From: Triatoma infestans
Lineage: Eukaryota > Arthropoda > Insecta > Hemiptera > Reduviidae
Reading direction: 5' to 3'
Length of the DNA stretch: 64,000 nucleotides
Assembly: GCA_011037195.1 (NCBI GenBank)
Contig: JAAEAF010003082.1
Span: 1-64,000, forward strand
In this document: positions 44,051 to 54,799 of the stretch, in pieces
How the letters are laid out: each line of letters begins with the position of its first letter
Position numbering within the stretch: position 1 is the first letter of the stretch
The notes under the pieces: generated by a model
The model's input: the letters and a program-made list of their open reading frames with translations, nothing else
What the model was told of the DNA's origin: nothing
Database searches by the model: none
Translations under genes and position numbers: made by a program

Positions 44051-47000
44051 CATATGAGAGACTTGTTATTATAAAAAAACAAAATAATAATTATTTAATT
44101 GTCCAAACTACTCACCTAACCTCTAAGTTCTTACTAGTTATTTATAAGTTCGAAAAACACAATTTTATCTTACATTATAGAATTGTTTGTATTAGCGAAT
44201 ACCGAACCAAAACTATAAAAATTCAAGAGGAATATCTCCGCACACTAAACTATTCACTTTTACCCGGGAAATTAGGTTTTCATTTAAGGAGCAAAATCAA
44301 GCGATACTTTCGGTGATAGAAGTGCACACCTGATATACATTAATTTAAATATATAATAATATATTTAAATAATTCCTATATCGTATTATACATGAACGAA
44401 CTTTATTGAATTTTGACTGGAAAAACGTTTTTTCCACGGAGGATGCCAGGCCCACCATATTTTCATGTATAAAGTATGTATATTTGTGGAGACTAAATCA
44501 ATAATCGATGATTGATCGATTCTGGATTATGAAGTGAGAGATTATAGCGTGAGGCTAGAGAAAGAATAAGCTGAGAGCTGAATGAGAGTTGTCGATATAT
44601 AAGGCGTTGTGATTTTTTTTTTATTTATTTATAGGAAGTTAAATTTACTTTTAGTCGTGTTCTTGTTTCAAGGTGTGTTTTTATCATGGTTGGTTGATTA
44701 AATTTTAGATTCTTAATCATCTAGGTTTGTTTTAGTGTTCTAGAACGAAGGTTCTGTCAAAATCCATCAACCGAAAGTGCGGCTTTATTGAATATTTTTT
44801 TGGAGTTAACAAATAGAAGTATTTAACATTTCAAGTACTTTTTTTTTTCAGATTTTGTTAATCAATCGTTGCACAATGCAAAACTGTGAATTTGTAGAAA
44901 ATTCGAACCATAATCATTTGTCACTGATCGTGCTCCAAGTTTGAAGTCTAGTTCACGTCAACCTATAGTACAGAATCAAATTTCTGTAACCTAAAAAAGT
45001 AGTACCAAATATTCTTCATTACGCTGAAGCAGGTTTGCGGATTCTGACTCTTTATAACGACTGTCGGATTATCTCTACAATTTGCAGTAGCCTTCGTATT
45101 CCAGTAAGGCTGTTTAATGCATCTCCAAACATATATCGTCATCTATACCATCCTTAGCCTGCCAACCCTAGGGATGAACTGTCTAGGAATCAACCTCGCG
45201 ACCAGTCCAATCCTTTAGCTCAGTTGATGTGATATAATTCATTATGACGACATTATTAAAAAGTATGATCAGTTTTTCTTTCGCACTTCTACTCTCATTA
45301 CATCCATTTTCCTTGAAAGCATCTGATTCTCCGAAAGAAAAACCTCGTCACAAATCTAAATATGGGTGATTTCTTGATACTATTACATAGGATTTTCTTT
45401 TAATTTCACAATGGTTGGTATTTTCAAAATAAATCTGTGATTCCAAATATACGAATTCATTAATTTTTTTTTAAAGGTGCAGCTTCCAATTGCAACTTTG
45501 GGTTTTCCTGGCAACTGTATATCCAATTTCCGACCCAGTTCTCTCTAGTTAAATAGTATTAAATAGCAGATCAAATACTAGTACTAAATGACTGAATGAA
45601 TTCAGAAAATAATTAAAAATAAATATTTGAAGAGCAATGAAAATTTATGGACAGACCACACACACACACACACAGTGAAAGGAATAAATGAGTTTTTATT
45701 TATATAAGCACTGTGGAGTAAAGTGGTAAGTTACATGAATACATACATAGTTTAGTGTGAAGTATATGGTAGGTATGTGTGTACAAGTAGGTCATATATA
45801 TGTATTGAATAAATAAATAAATAAAAGAAGCTGAAGGGGGGGAGAGATAGTGTCAGGAAAGTGGAGTTAGTAACAGGTCTATGGTGATGTTGCGCGCGGT
45901 GGTAAAGTTGTAGAGGTTTGAGAAACGAGAAGTGTAAATTGGTTTCTGGAAGAGGTTGGGCTGTGGTACAGAGTACAGTTCCTTACTCAAGTCTGCTCTT
46001 CTATCTGCTTTCGTCCATTGGGATGAGTGAGCAGTGGTACAAGGGTTCTCTTCCCCTTCCACTGCCAGCAACAACACTTCTTCTTCTTCTTCTTCTTCTA
46101 AAAGGTTCACAAGTTGTTCGTTGGTAGTTGTAGTTGAAGAAAGTGGTTATTATGAAAAGGGAAAAACTCTGCAGTGAATTCACTCACTCACTTTTCAAAA
46201 GTGCTAACCTCCAACTCATTCCCGAAAACCCCTAACTAAAATTCTTCACAGTTGGTGAAAATGAAAGGAGAAGTTCACTCACTTAAAACTCACTAACTCA
46301 ACTCGGCTGGAAGGATGAAGTGTGTAAAAGATATGTGAAAGACAAGAAGAATTGAGTATGAATTTAGTTGAAGTGATTTAATGAAAAAAAATGGATAGAA
46401 ATTTTGCTATTGAATTTCGCAATCACCCTTTATTTATTTATGTTATCCATCCATGCTTCACTATTTTTGCACGGTGTTAAAAATGTAATTGAATAAACAA
46501 TCCTCTTTGGAAAAATTTTATCGCATAAGCGCCGGAGACTTCATGTTGTTGTTGTTACCATGTTCGCCTCCAATTAAATTCTTATACACCCATCCTGTAC
46601 GTTACAACTTGCAAGTACCTAGCTTCCTACCTGAGTTGTGTCCAGCCTTACCAAGCGCTAAAAAAGGAATCATATTTATGCTCGACATTTTTAGAACTTA
46701 AGGCTGCTTGAAATCTAGATCTGAAGAGTCTAAATTCAATATTAGAACAACCAGAAATCAATTTCCAAACGATAAAAAATCAAAAGTCTAAAATCAACAT
46801 TTATAACATTAATGAAGAAGCCAATTATCAAACAATAAACAAATTTTATATCTCCCTCTAGTGCTAATAAAATATTGGCTAAATAATTCAGGGAAGTCTA
46901 CTTCTTCTTCAGCTGCTGTCCGTTTCGAATGCTGATGATTATGTAATGTTTTGGTGTGATGATGTGTATTTGTTGTATGTGTTTGTAGCACGAGCGGCTT

Positions 47001-48637
47001 CGTATTAGGACTTATAAGTATGTAAGTTTAAAAGAGAATGAAGTATTAGTAATAAACAAGAAATCTCACTGTTTTTAAAAAGATATATTCTCTAAGAAAT
47101 CAAGCCACTTTAGACCATCACAACAATATGCCCACAAATTAACTGGAATAAACTCTTATGTTATAACTCAGAACTGATGCTTCCTCCTTGATTTTTAGAA
47201 CAAGTCTGTCTTGAAGAATCTTCTCTTTTGTCCGTTTAGTGCCTCCCCTGTGGGACCTGTGAGGAGAAGGGGGTAGTACAATGGCATAAAGGTAATTAAC
47301 TCTTCCATAACTGTTCTCTTATACCTGCTGTACCTTTATTGCGAGCGGCTTGCATTTTTTCTTAATTTTGATTTCTTTTATAAATTAATATATTTATATG
47401 TTTCTTGCATCTATCACAATTATCAGGGCAATCTGCTCCTTGCTAACAAGCTTTCGGAACAGTCCGATCGTAATTTAAAATGAACCAGGTTCGTGAGTTC
47501 TTCAGCCATGAAATCTTTCTTCTTCCAGATCCCGCTTGCACAGAAGAATCAATTGAAGTAGCTCATATCTTTGGCTATTGCGCCTGATAGAATCTAAGGA
47601 TTCTAATTTCCTAATTTTAATTATCAAAAGTTCTCTATCCTTAAAATGTTTGTGAGAAACACCTGGTTAGTGACATGGGGAAGTAACTGAGGGAAAAACA
47701 AACGACTGCCAACTTAAATAAATAGAACTTTAAAAATAAAAATAATAAAATTAAAACCTATAATCGGTATTGGGCGTGGTTAAAGATCTGGTTTTTATGA
47801 TTACATAATATTCATCATATTATATTTTTGGTAGTTAGCCAAACAAACAAGAGAAATTCATAACAACTTAAAAAATAAATGTTGTATACTTTTTACTTCT
47901 TATTTAAAAGATGAAAACATATGACAAAATTAGCACTAATTAGCCCTCATCAACAGCTGATTTTGTGTCTCTAACTGTGAACAAAATAAGATAATACAAA
48001 AACTTATAAATAAATTAAATGTAAATTATTTTTATTTAGAACTGAAATTATTATTAAAAGCATATTATTATTTCGATTGCGTCGTTTTGTTTAAATTATC
48101 ATTCTGTATAAGTGTAAATTTAAGTATCTTTTATTTATTCAGAGAAAAAAAATCAAGTTACACCTTTTATTTTCTCTTTTGCCTAAGTCATGGCGAAGGA
48201 AACAAAAAAATCGCAAATCATAAGGTGATTCTAATCCAATAATCTGATTAGATAATCCAGGTTAAAGATAATTTGGAATTTGAAAGATTTTGTAATTAAA
48301 ATCTAGTAAGTAGGGTATGGGTATCAATCTTTCCAAGTAAAGCGTAGGTCTAAGATAAGAGAATAACTAAGATAATGGTACTTAACAAATCAGGAAATGG
48401 TACTTACATAAAAAAAAAGAAGGAGAAATGAAGAGAATGATAGGAAAAAATGGCGACCAGGAACAGAAGATAGTTTCAAAATTGAAAAAGAAATGATTTA
48501 TGGAAGAAAGTAGCTTGATAAATAAAATCGAAAGAAAAACACCAGTAAATGAAGAAAACCATTTATGGGCACAGCACTAATAATGCACAAGGAGCTAGTA
48601 AATATGATTATCTATTTATTTATACTTCTGTATTTAT
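44051..48637. other. long gene-less interval, mostly unrecognised
   Basis: 44745-44960 is an AT-rich repeat relic (CATCAACCGAAAGTGCGGC). CA run at 45657-45674, AAAT-type run at 45800-45820, TTC run at 46076-46098. The patch 45830-46170 is GC-richer and could be an old LTR, but I see no paired end. 44990-45370 reads with long fragments in one frame (HYAEAGLRILTLYNDC) that I cannot assign. A Glu-rich minus ORF at 45853-46110 comes from the TTC run. No gene is supported. Confidence 0.4.
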
Positions 48638-48768
48638 TGAGGCCCACGATAGCTGAATGACTGACTGGAGGCGCGCATTATGAGGCATATAATGTGGTAC
48701 TTTGTTCGATTTCTTCCATCGAGGACTTGGATTTTATTGGATGTATTTAATACGACGTAAAAAAAAAA
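48638..48768 (+). mobile_element. possible third tRNA-derived SINE (family C)
   Basis: GGCCCACGATAGCTGAATGAC resembles a tRNA 5' end with box A, and TTGTTCGATTTC about 45 bp later resembles box B. The end ATTTAATACGACG then A10 looks like a tail. Only one copy is in the window, so the call rests on promoter-like boxes alone. A SINE A copy lies directly after it. Confidence 0.5.
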
Positions 48769-48771
48769 ATA

Positions 48772-49328
48772 GGTAAAAATGCCTTTGTTCAGGCGGGCTT
48801 AACGCCCCAAATTAGGTGACATGGACGGGGGCGGAAACATCTACCTTTTTTTTAAACAAATATAAAATTTAGCAGTTAAGGCGCGTTCTCACGAGTCAAG
48901 TTTAGTTGATCAACAGAAGTTGAATGAAAAACCTAGTGAGAACCTTTTCCTTCAATAAAGTTGATCAACTTTTTAGGGGATCAATAAAGTCAAATTTATC
49001 GTTCAAGTATGACGCATGTTTCAGTTGAACCCGCCATCTTTCAAGTATTGACAAGTGTGAACCCTCGGATCGCCCAATTGGTTTCTCAGTTTGCTTTCAA
49101 CTCATAGAGTGCTCCGTGTCGTTATTGCAACCGCTTGATCGATTTCAGTTGAAACGTATGAACCAAAACTGATTCAAGTCGCATTCGACTTTTGCTGATC
49201 AACTAAAATCGGACAACTAAACTTGACTCGTGAGAACGCGCCTTTATACGCGGGACGTGAATTGGGATCCTCCCACTTACAAGTCCATACTCAAATCATA
49301 ACCACTACACCAACAGCCGCCCCGAGAT
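48772..49328 (-). mobile_element. tRNA-derived SINE (family A) split by a MITE
   Basis: Body CAGGCGGGCTTAACG and GTGACATGGACGG, then a MITE (48879-49243), then GGGACGTGAATTGGG, CTTACAAGTCC and AACCACTACACCAA with GCCGCC. GATGTATT occurs on both sides (left near 48738, inside the family C tail; right at about 49325), a probable target duplication. Box B has decayed (GACGTGAATT). Confidence 0.82.
48879..49243. mobile_element. 365-bp MITE, PIF/Harbinger-like, TTA target duplication
   Basis: Inverted ends AGGCGCGTTCTCACGAGTC and complement, with about 30 bp of near-perfect arm (through AAGTTTAGTTG), flanked by TTA at 48876-48878 and 49244-49246. The empty site is AGCAGTTATACGC in the SINE A at 27.9 kb. 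Inside are several TTGATCAAC-like palindromes. No ORF. Confidence 0.88.
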
Positions 49329-49399
49329 GTATTAATTATGAGTTATATATAAGAAATTTGGTATCCTGCTACGTCCAAGACATATCTGATCGGTAGTTA

Positions 49400-49435
49400 T
49401 GTAAAGCCCGCCTGAAAAAAAATAGGCTTTTTACT
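49400..49435 (+). repeat. SINE A tail fragment, opposite orientation
   Basis: TAAAGCCCGCCTGAAAAAAAATAGGC followed by an ACTTTACT-like tail is the reverse of the SINE A left end. It lies about 70 bp beyond the minus-strand copy and is a separate truncated copy or a rearranged end. Confidence 0.55.
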
Positions 49436-49559
49436 TTACTATACTTTGTCTTTTAGCAAGAGACGGAATGTATCATTCTTAACAGATTTTCGTAATTAAA
49501 TATTCACCGAAAACCCCGATGATATTACATATGGTCGGTGTATATATTTCTGGTTTGTC

Positions 49560-49812
49560 TGTGGGGGAGAGACCTAGCCCTAGCTACCCAAAGCCATTCT
49601 GGGCACATATAGCTACCCCAAAGTTCGGAGCATTCTCAGTGTAATGCCGGTCTCCCAGACAGTGTTCTCTCAGTTACAGACTAAACTGTCCATCACCGGA
49701 CAGTCAACTGCTCAAAAGGCTTCTAGGAAGAAACAAATCTAATGGCAGGCAGCAGCTGTGACCTTCGCGTTGTTAGTCCAGCCGTGCTACCACTGAGCTA
49801 ATCCCTTCTTTG
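49560..49812 (-). mobile_element. tRNA-derived SINE (family B), diverged
   Basis: Shares with the other family B copies TACCCCAAAGTTCGGAG, CAGTGTTCTCTCAGTTACAGAC, CTGTCCATCACCGGACAG and AGGCTTCTAGGAAGAAAC, and ends GCTGAGCTAATCCCTT-like (GAGCTAATCCCTTC). The tRNA head has decayed (no clear box B). It has an additional CTACCCAAAGCCATTCTGGG segment at the left, as does the copy at 63870. Confidence 0.75.
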
Positions 49813-51599
49813 AGTATTAGCTTAATTATTTGAGTATAATTCAAAATCGGAAAAAATATAATTGCAGGATGCTAAAATTTGGAATTTTATTTATTACAGA
49901 AAAACGGGGGGGGGGGGCTAAATCGGTTAAACCATGGTTAAGTTGTTTTTTTTTTCACTAACTGCCATATTCACTAAAATTTACGATTTCAACTAAATAA
50001 CGGATAATATTTTTTTTTTGTAGATATCCCGAAATTATAATAAATCGGTTAAAAGGGAAGGTAAATAATACAAACATTCTTAGCAGTGATAAAATTCTGA
50101 TCTTTGCATTTTTATCCCATGATCGATATTAAATAAAAAACAAGCAGAATATGGGATCAACTCTAAATAAATAAATAGTGATAGTAAAAATATTTAAATA
50201 AAACAAGTTACAGGTTGAAATCAGTATTGTGGCACAGACTACAAATATCAAGTTCGACTAAATTATTATTTTCAAAGGTTATCGTATATTTGTGGTATAA
50301 ACAAACTGAAGGCAAATATTTAATAAGAGTATATACAATCAATCATGACAAAAAAATATAAAATCAAAACCCTGGTGACTAAAACAACATACAGATCAAA
50401 TTACGAAATTATTTGTAAACAAAAATAATAATAAAAGATCAAAATTGTTAAAATCTGTAATATGAACCAGAATAGATCGTTAAAAATTAATGAAAATTGA
50501 AACTAACATAAACAATGAAATCTGTCACATAATATGAATGATGGAGGCGGCAAAGTCAATCAAAGTGAAGGATTACTATTAAATAAAACTCCAGAACAAA
50601 ACAGAGCACAGAAAGAATAACCATATAAACTAAACGTGATAAACAATTTATTTATTTATTATATGATAAAAAAAAAAAAAAAAAGAAAAAAAAAAAGCAA
50701 ATTTAAATAACAAAAATTAATATTAATAAATCTTAAAAGATGTCGCAGTAACATAAGAATTGTATAAGATTAGAAAAGGTTAGTAATCGTTTTTATCTCT
50801 CTTTCTATAGGACTGGGCACGATTATAAAAGAAAAAGGTATAATCATAGAATCAAGGATAAAGATGTGACCTCAAAGATGGAAGAGAATATACTTCTTGA
50901 AATCTGCAAGCGGCTAGAAAATGGTTAAACTTTCCCTCCGCAAGAAAGGATGTTACAATCAAATAGAATAGAGGTCATACCTATGGATGACCTAACTAGA
51001 AAATTTATTCTTCAAAAAGTAATAACTTTTATTCTATGGTTATTTTTTTTTAGTTAATATGATAAAAATATAAAGGTCAAATGTATTAAAACTTATAGAC
51101 GGGTTACTGCGTTATTACATTTTCTAGTCCGTTACATCAATACAACTGGATTAAATAGAAGCTTATCTACCTGGTTAGAGAGAGTTTCTCCGTCAGTAAA
51201 GGATTTATCATTTAAAGATACTAAAACTAAACATGCGCTTCAAAATTTAATATTATAAAATGATTTGCTCGGACAAAATTTACTGGCAGGATTGGCCTTA
51301 GTGTTAGCATTGTAATGCTACCAAACACCATCATCATAATTCTCCACACAATATCGGACCCCATAGCGGAATTATCATTAATAATATCACTGCCCGTTCT
51401 GCACATATATAGGAATGTCAAAAATCATCAATCAGGCTCATTTTCAGAAGAAATCATACTCAATATTCAAAAGATTCAAAAGAAATCGCTACAATATCAG
51501 AAATCGAGGTACATACATTAGTATGTTAATTGAGATCAACAGATCTACTGTAAAACAAATGTTTAGTATACAATGGTCATGCAAACTTTTTCCACTCCA
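49813..51599. other. gene-less interval, nothing recognised
   Basis: Contains a G13-type homopolymer at 49904-49916, an A-rich tract at 50667-50697, and a frame at 50810-51030 without a recognisable motif. ORFs at 51227-51654 overlap each other in several frames with no family match. Confidence 0.4.
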
Positions 51600-52645
51600 C
51601 AATTATCTCTGTTACACACCAGATTTCTTTTTTACTTTCTCTTACTCCTATTAAGAGGAAGTATTGTAATCGCGTCAGTCTAATTTTTGATATCGAGTTT
51701 TCACCGCAAATGTCCGTTTTGAGGTCCACTGAGTCCAAAAAAGTGGTTTTTAGCAAATGTTGTGTGTGTGTATGTATGTGAACAGTATAGCTCAAAAACG
51801 AAAAACCGTAGAAAGTTGAAACTTGATATTCCGTTTAGGTATCACCATGGCATCTGACAGTGGGTCATCTGTCGAAATTCCTCAACCGGAAGTACCATTT
51901 TTCTTGGTTTTTTTTTTTTTTTTTCTTTTTACTTTTTTGCGTTTTTCTCAAAAATGGCTTCGACGATTTTCTTTAAACTTGATATATGAACTAGACATAT
52001 AAAGAGCTACAACTTTTATTTAAAATGTTTCTCTGGGAAAATTCATTTAAAAGCAGTTATGGGTGAGGGGGTTGGGTCTCAGGTGTTCATCTAAAGTGCT
52101 ATTTCAGTTTATCAAACAATTCTATCACCTAAAAAATGTTAATTAGAATTGAATATGTTGTTGAAATTTTGAGTTTTAAAAAAATCGGATAGCCGGAAGT
52201 GCTTTTACATTACCACTTTAGTACATGATTTTTTCCTTATCGCGATTTTCTCAAAAATGTCTCCGACGATTTCTTTGAAACTTCCTCTATAAACTAAACA
52301 TATAAAGATCCACCAACTTTTATTTAATACATTTCTCTGGAAAAATTCATTTAAGCGCACTTTTGGAGGAGGAATGGGGTTATGTTTTTCTCTAAAATGC
52401 TATCATAGTTGATTATACAATTCTACCATGCAAACAAAATTAATTAGAAATAAATAGATGGCCAAAACTCCGAGTTTCAAGGAAATTAGTAAACCGGAAG
52501 TACGCTTTTACTAAACAGTTATTTCAGTTTTCGACGAAATTCATTAAATCTGGTACACAAAGTATAAAATTTGTCAATTATAATTTTAAGAACTGGAGTA
52601 AGAGATACTTGTGTGAGTGTTTCACACCAGATTTTTTTTCAGGTT
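51600..52645 (-). repeat. AT-rich ACTTCCGG repeat, near full-length minus copy
   Basis: The most complete minus-strand copy: CACACCAGATTTC, ACTTTCTCTTACTCC (51632), TTTTCACCGCAAATGTCCG, a short TG run at 51761-51775, AACCGGAAGTACC (51883), AGCCGGAAGTGC (52191), AACCGGAAGTACG (52493), and the left end GAACTGGAGTAAGAGA then GTGTGAGTGTTTCACACCAG (52610-52632). Three subunits of about 300 bp are clear here. Confidence 0.8.
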
Positions 52646-52649
52646 TTCA

Positions 52650-53111
52650 ACAAACAAGAGTATATCTTCTTCAACTCGAATCTTTACTTTTCCAACAAAC
52701 TTTATATAAACATATTTATTTTTCAACAATGCTCTCCCGGAATAGCCTTTTCATCCAACATTTCCACTTTCTGCAAGAACGATCCCAAGGATATTTCTAT
52801 AGATTCCTTCTCCGACCAGTATCCATAACAATCTTTACTACCACCACTCTCAATCTTCTCAAGGATTTATGCACAACCATACTTCTTATTATTGTTTCGT
52901 TTCTTCCTTTTTACTTCCAGCAGATCTCCTACAAAAATATATTTCCCGGTATCGAGCAATCCAAGGACACGAGGTTATCGATTGATGTGGGAACTGTTTG
53001 TAGATGTATTTAATCGATCCACTTACTACCGGGGACAAAAACTGTAATAGGCACTGCAATCAATCCGTCTTTCAATCCATCAGATATTCTCGTTTGTAAT
53101 TATTGACACTA
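52650..53111. other. open but unassigned segment
   Basis: Plus ORF 52609-53013 (134 aa) is open but is rich in Phe, Leu, Thr and starts inside the AT-rich repeat. On the minus strand there is a coding-like string (GLLDTGKYIFVGDLLEVKRK, 52900-52965) followed by a stop and further open sequence. I recognise neither. It may be a relic of an unknown transposon protein, most likely on the minus strand. Confidence 0.25.
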
Positions 53112-53125
53112 CAGTTTTAAGTTTT

Positions 53126-53366
53126 TTTTTGTTTTGTTTTTAATTTAAGGCGCGTCAACATCTATGATCAATGGCGCCCAGAGCCTTCTCAGTGCACTGC
53201 CGGCCCCCGGAAAATGTTGTCTCGTTATAGACAACACTGTCCATCACGGAACAGTGAACTGTACAGGCTACTAGGAAGAAAAAATTTAAGCGCAGCACAG
53301 CCTGGACTCGAACACGGCACCTACGCGTGGGAATCCAGTGCGCTAACCACTGAGCTAATCCCTTCC
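53126..53366 (-). mobile_element. tRNA-derived SINE (family B), intact, 14-bp target duplication
   Basis: Flanked by CAGTTTTAAGTTTT at 53112-53125 and 53367-53380. Minus strand: head GGGATTAGCTCAGTGGTTAGC (box A) and GTGCCGTGTTCGAGTCC (box B), CAGGCTGTGCTGCGCTTA, CTTCCTAGTAGCC, GATGGACAGTGTTGTC, GTGCACTGAGAAGGCTC, GATGTTGACGCGCC. It carries the empty site of the MITE seen at 32150-32707. Confidence 0.9.
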
Positions 53367-53380
53367 CAGTTTTAAGTTTT

Positions 53381-54530
53381 GTTTTTATAGCTCATTAGTA
53401 AATTTATAATATATAAAATATAGGAAATATTGATTATAACAAAGAACAAATGAAAAAGTGATTAAAGAGCATTAACCTGACAGTCAAGTTACAATATATA
53501 GTCAAGGGTCCTACTTCTATCAATAATAATTACAATAGAATTCACAAACGTTGCCAATTAGAACACACACTACATTACAACACGGACATAATGTTGGTGG
53601 TGGGCGGCACGTACCAAACTATCATATAGTAAAATTTTATTTTTAACTTTTATGTATTTTTAGAATGGTATTTAATTAGAAAGCCAATTATATATAAATA
53701 TATATACACATATGCGAGTGTATGCAAGTGTGCGTGTGTGTGTCTGTCTGTACGAACTCGAATAATAGTAAATAAATTAATAAAGTTATTAGGAAAATTG
53801 TAATAAGTAATTTAATTTCAGTAGTAATAAGTAGATTATACCGAACTAAGTACAGTTTAAGTACCCTAATGTTTGGAAGTTGTTGATAATAGTTAAAACT
53901 ATTACTGACTGTTGACAGCATCTTATTAAAATAAAATCTAAGCTGCCTACTTCACTTATTGGAATATAATTACACTTTATTGAAATCTAAAGCTTATTAA
54001 GTATTATTATAAAGTATTACTGTTTGATCTCTTATTTTTAACTGTACATTTTTTGTGGCCGGACGATATAATAGCCTAAAGCATTTCTATCTGCCTGTCT
54101 ACGACAACTGATCGGTGTTTGGACGTAAAACTCGCCAGAGAAAATTACGACATTACTTTTTACATATTTTCTGAGTTCGGGGGAAAAAAAAGCTTTTAAA
54201 GAATGTCTATATATGTGTGAGTGAACAAAATATTTCAAAACTCGCAGCAAATTGCGTTTAGATACCACCATCGATTTTGAAAATAAGGTTTTTTTTTTTT
54301 TTGGTCAAGATCCGTGAACCGGAAGTGCCACTTTACTGAGAATGGTTTCTCACTTTACACAATTTTTTTCGAAAATGGCTCCAACGATTTTCACTAAGTT
54401 TAATATACTATCTACAAACATACAATGACCATCAAGAAGTTTTCTTCCCGGGAACTTGATTTTTTGCGGCGTTCTGAGGGAACAATACTATCAATAAAAG
54501 AAACATCGTGCTACTATCTGTATAAAATAG
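53381..54530. other. gene-less interval with an AT-rich repeat relic
   Basis: A TG/TA simple-repeat patch lies at 53690-53750. From 54100 to 54490 there is a minus-strand AT-rich repeat relic (TTTTAAAGAATGTC, GAACCGGAAGTGCC at 54315, CGAAAATGGCTCC). No gene. Confidence 0.45.
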
Positions 54531-54792
54531 TTGTTGTGGTTGGTTCCGCAGAGCAGTAAAGCATCAGAGATATTTTCCTGTGATAGCCTGCTTCTTGTTG
54601 TGGTCATCGCCTGGTTTCGGGACGCTTTTTGTCAAACAGTGTAAAATACCATAGACTTGCACAGAGCAAATTCAGTTGATACACTCTGTGTAAGCATCAA
54701 TAAAACAAAAAGTATAACCTGATGATGGGCGAACGCCAGAAATCGGTCGATGACCACAAAAAGAAGCAGGCTATCACAGAAAATATCTCTGA
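54531..54792. mobile_element. second palindromic Penelope-like hammerhead element
   Basis: Same layout as 38302-38642: GTGGTTGGTTCCGC leader, arms starting GCATCAGAGATATTTTCC and ending GGAAAAT-like (AGAAAATATCTCTGATG), and a centre with AGACTTGCACAGAGC. The arms are less alike (left arm has lost part of its hammerhead). Flanks TGCT..ATCTGTATAAAATAG and TGCTGATCTATATAATATTTAG look like a diverged target duplication. Confidence 0.65.
54715..54752 (+). ncRNA. hammerhead-type motif, partly decayed
   Basis: CUGAUGA (54719-54725) with the consensus seventh nucleotide, stem II GGGC/GCC(A) with GAAC loop, GAAA (54739-54742), UCG, GUC (cleavage after 54748), GAUG. The first stem I strand reads UAAC in place of CAUC and stem II lost one pair, so it is probably inactive. 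Confidence 0.55.
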
Positions 54793-54799
54793 TGCTGAT

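Noticed and set aside
45853..46110. Minus-strand ORF with a poly-Glu start
   Set aside because: It is the TTC microsatellite read on the other strand; the rest has no motif.
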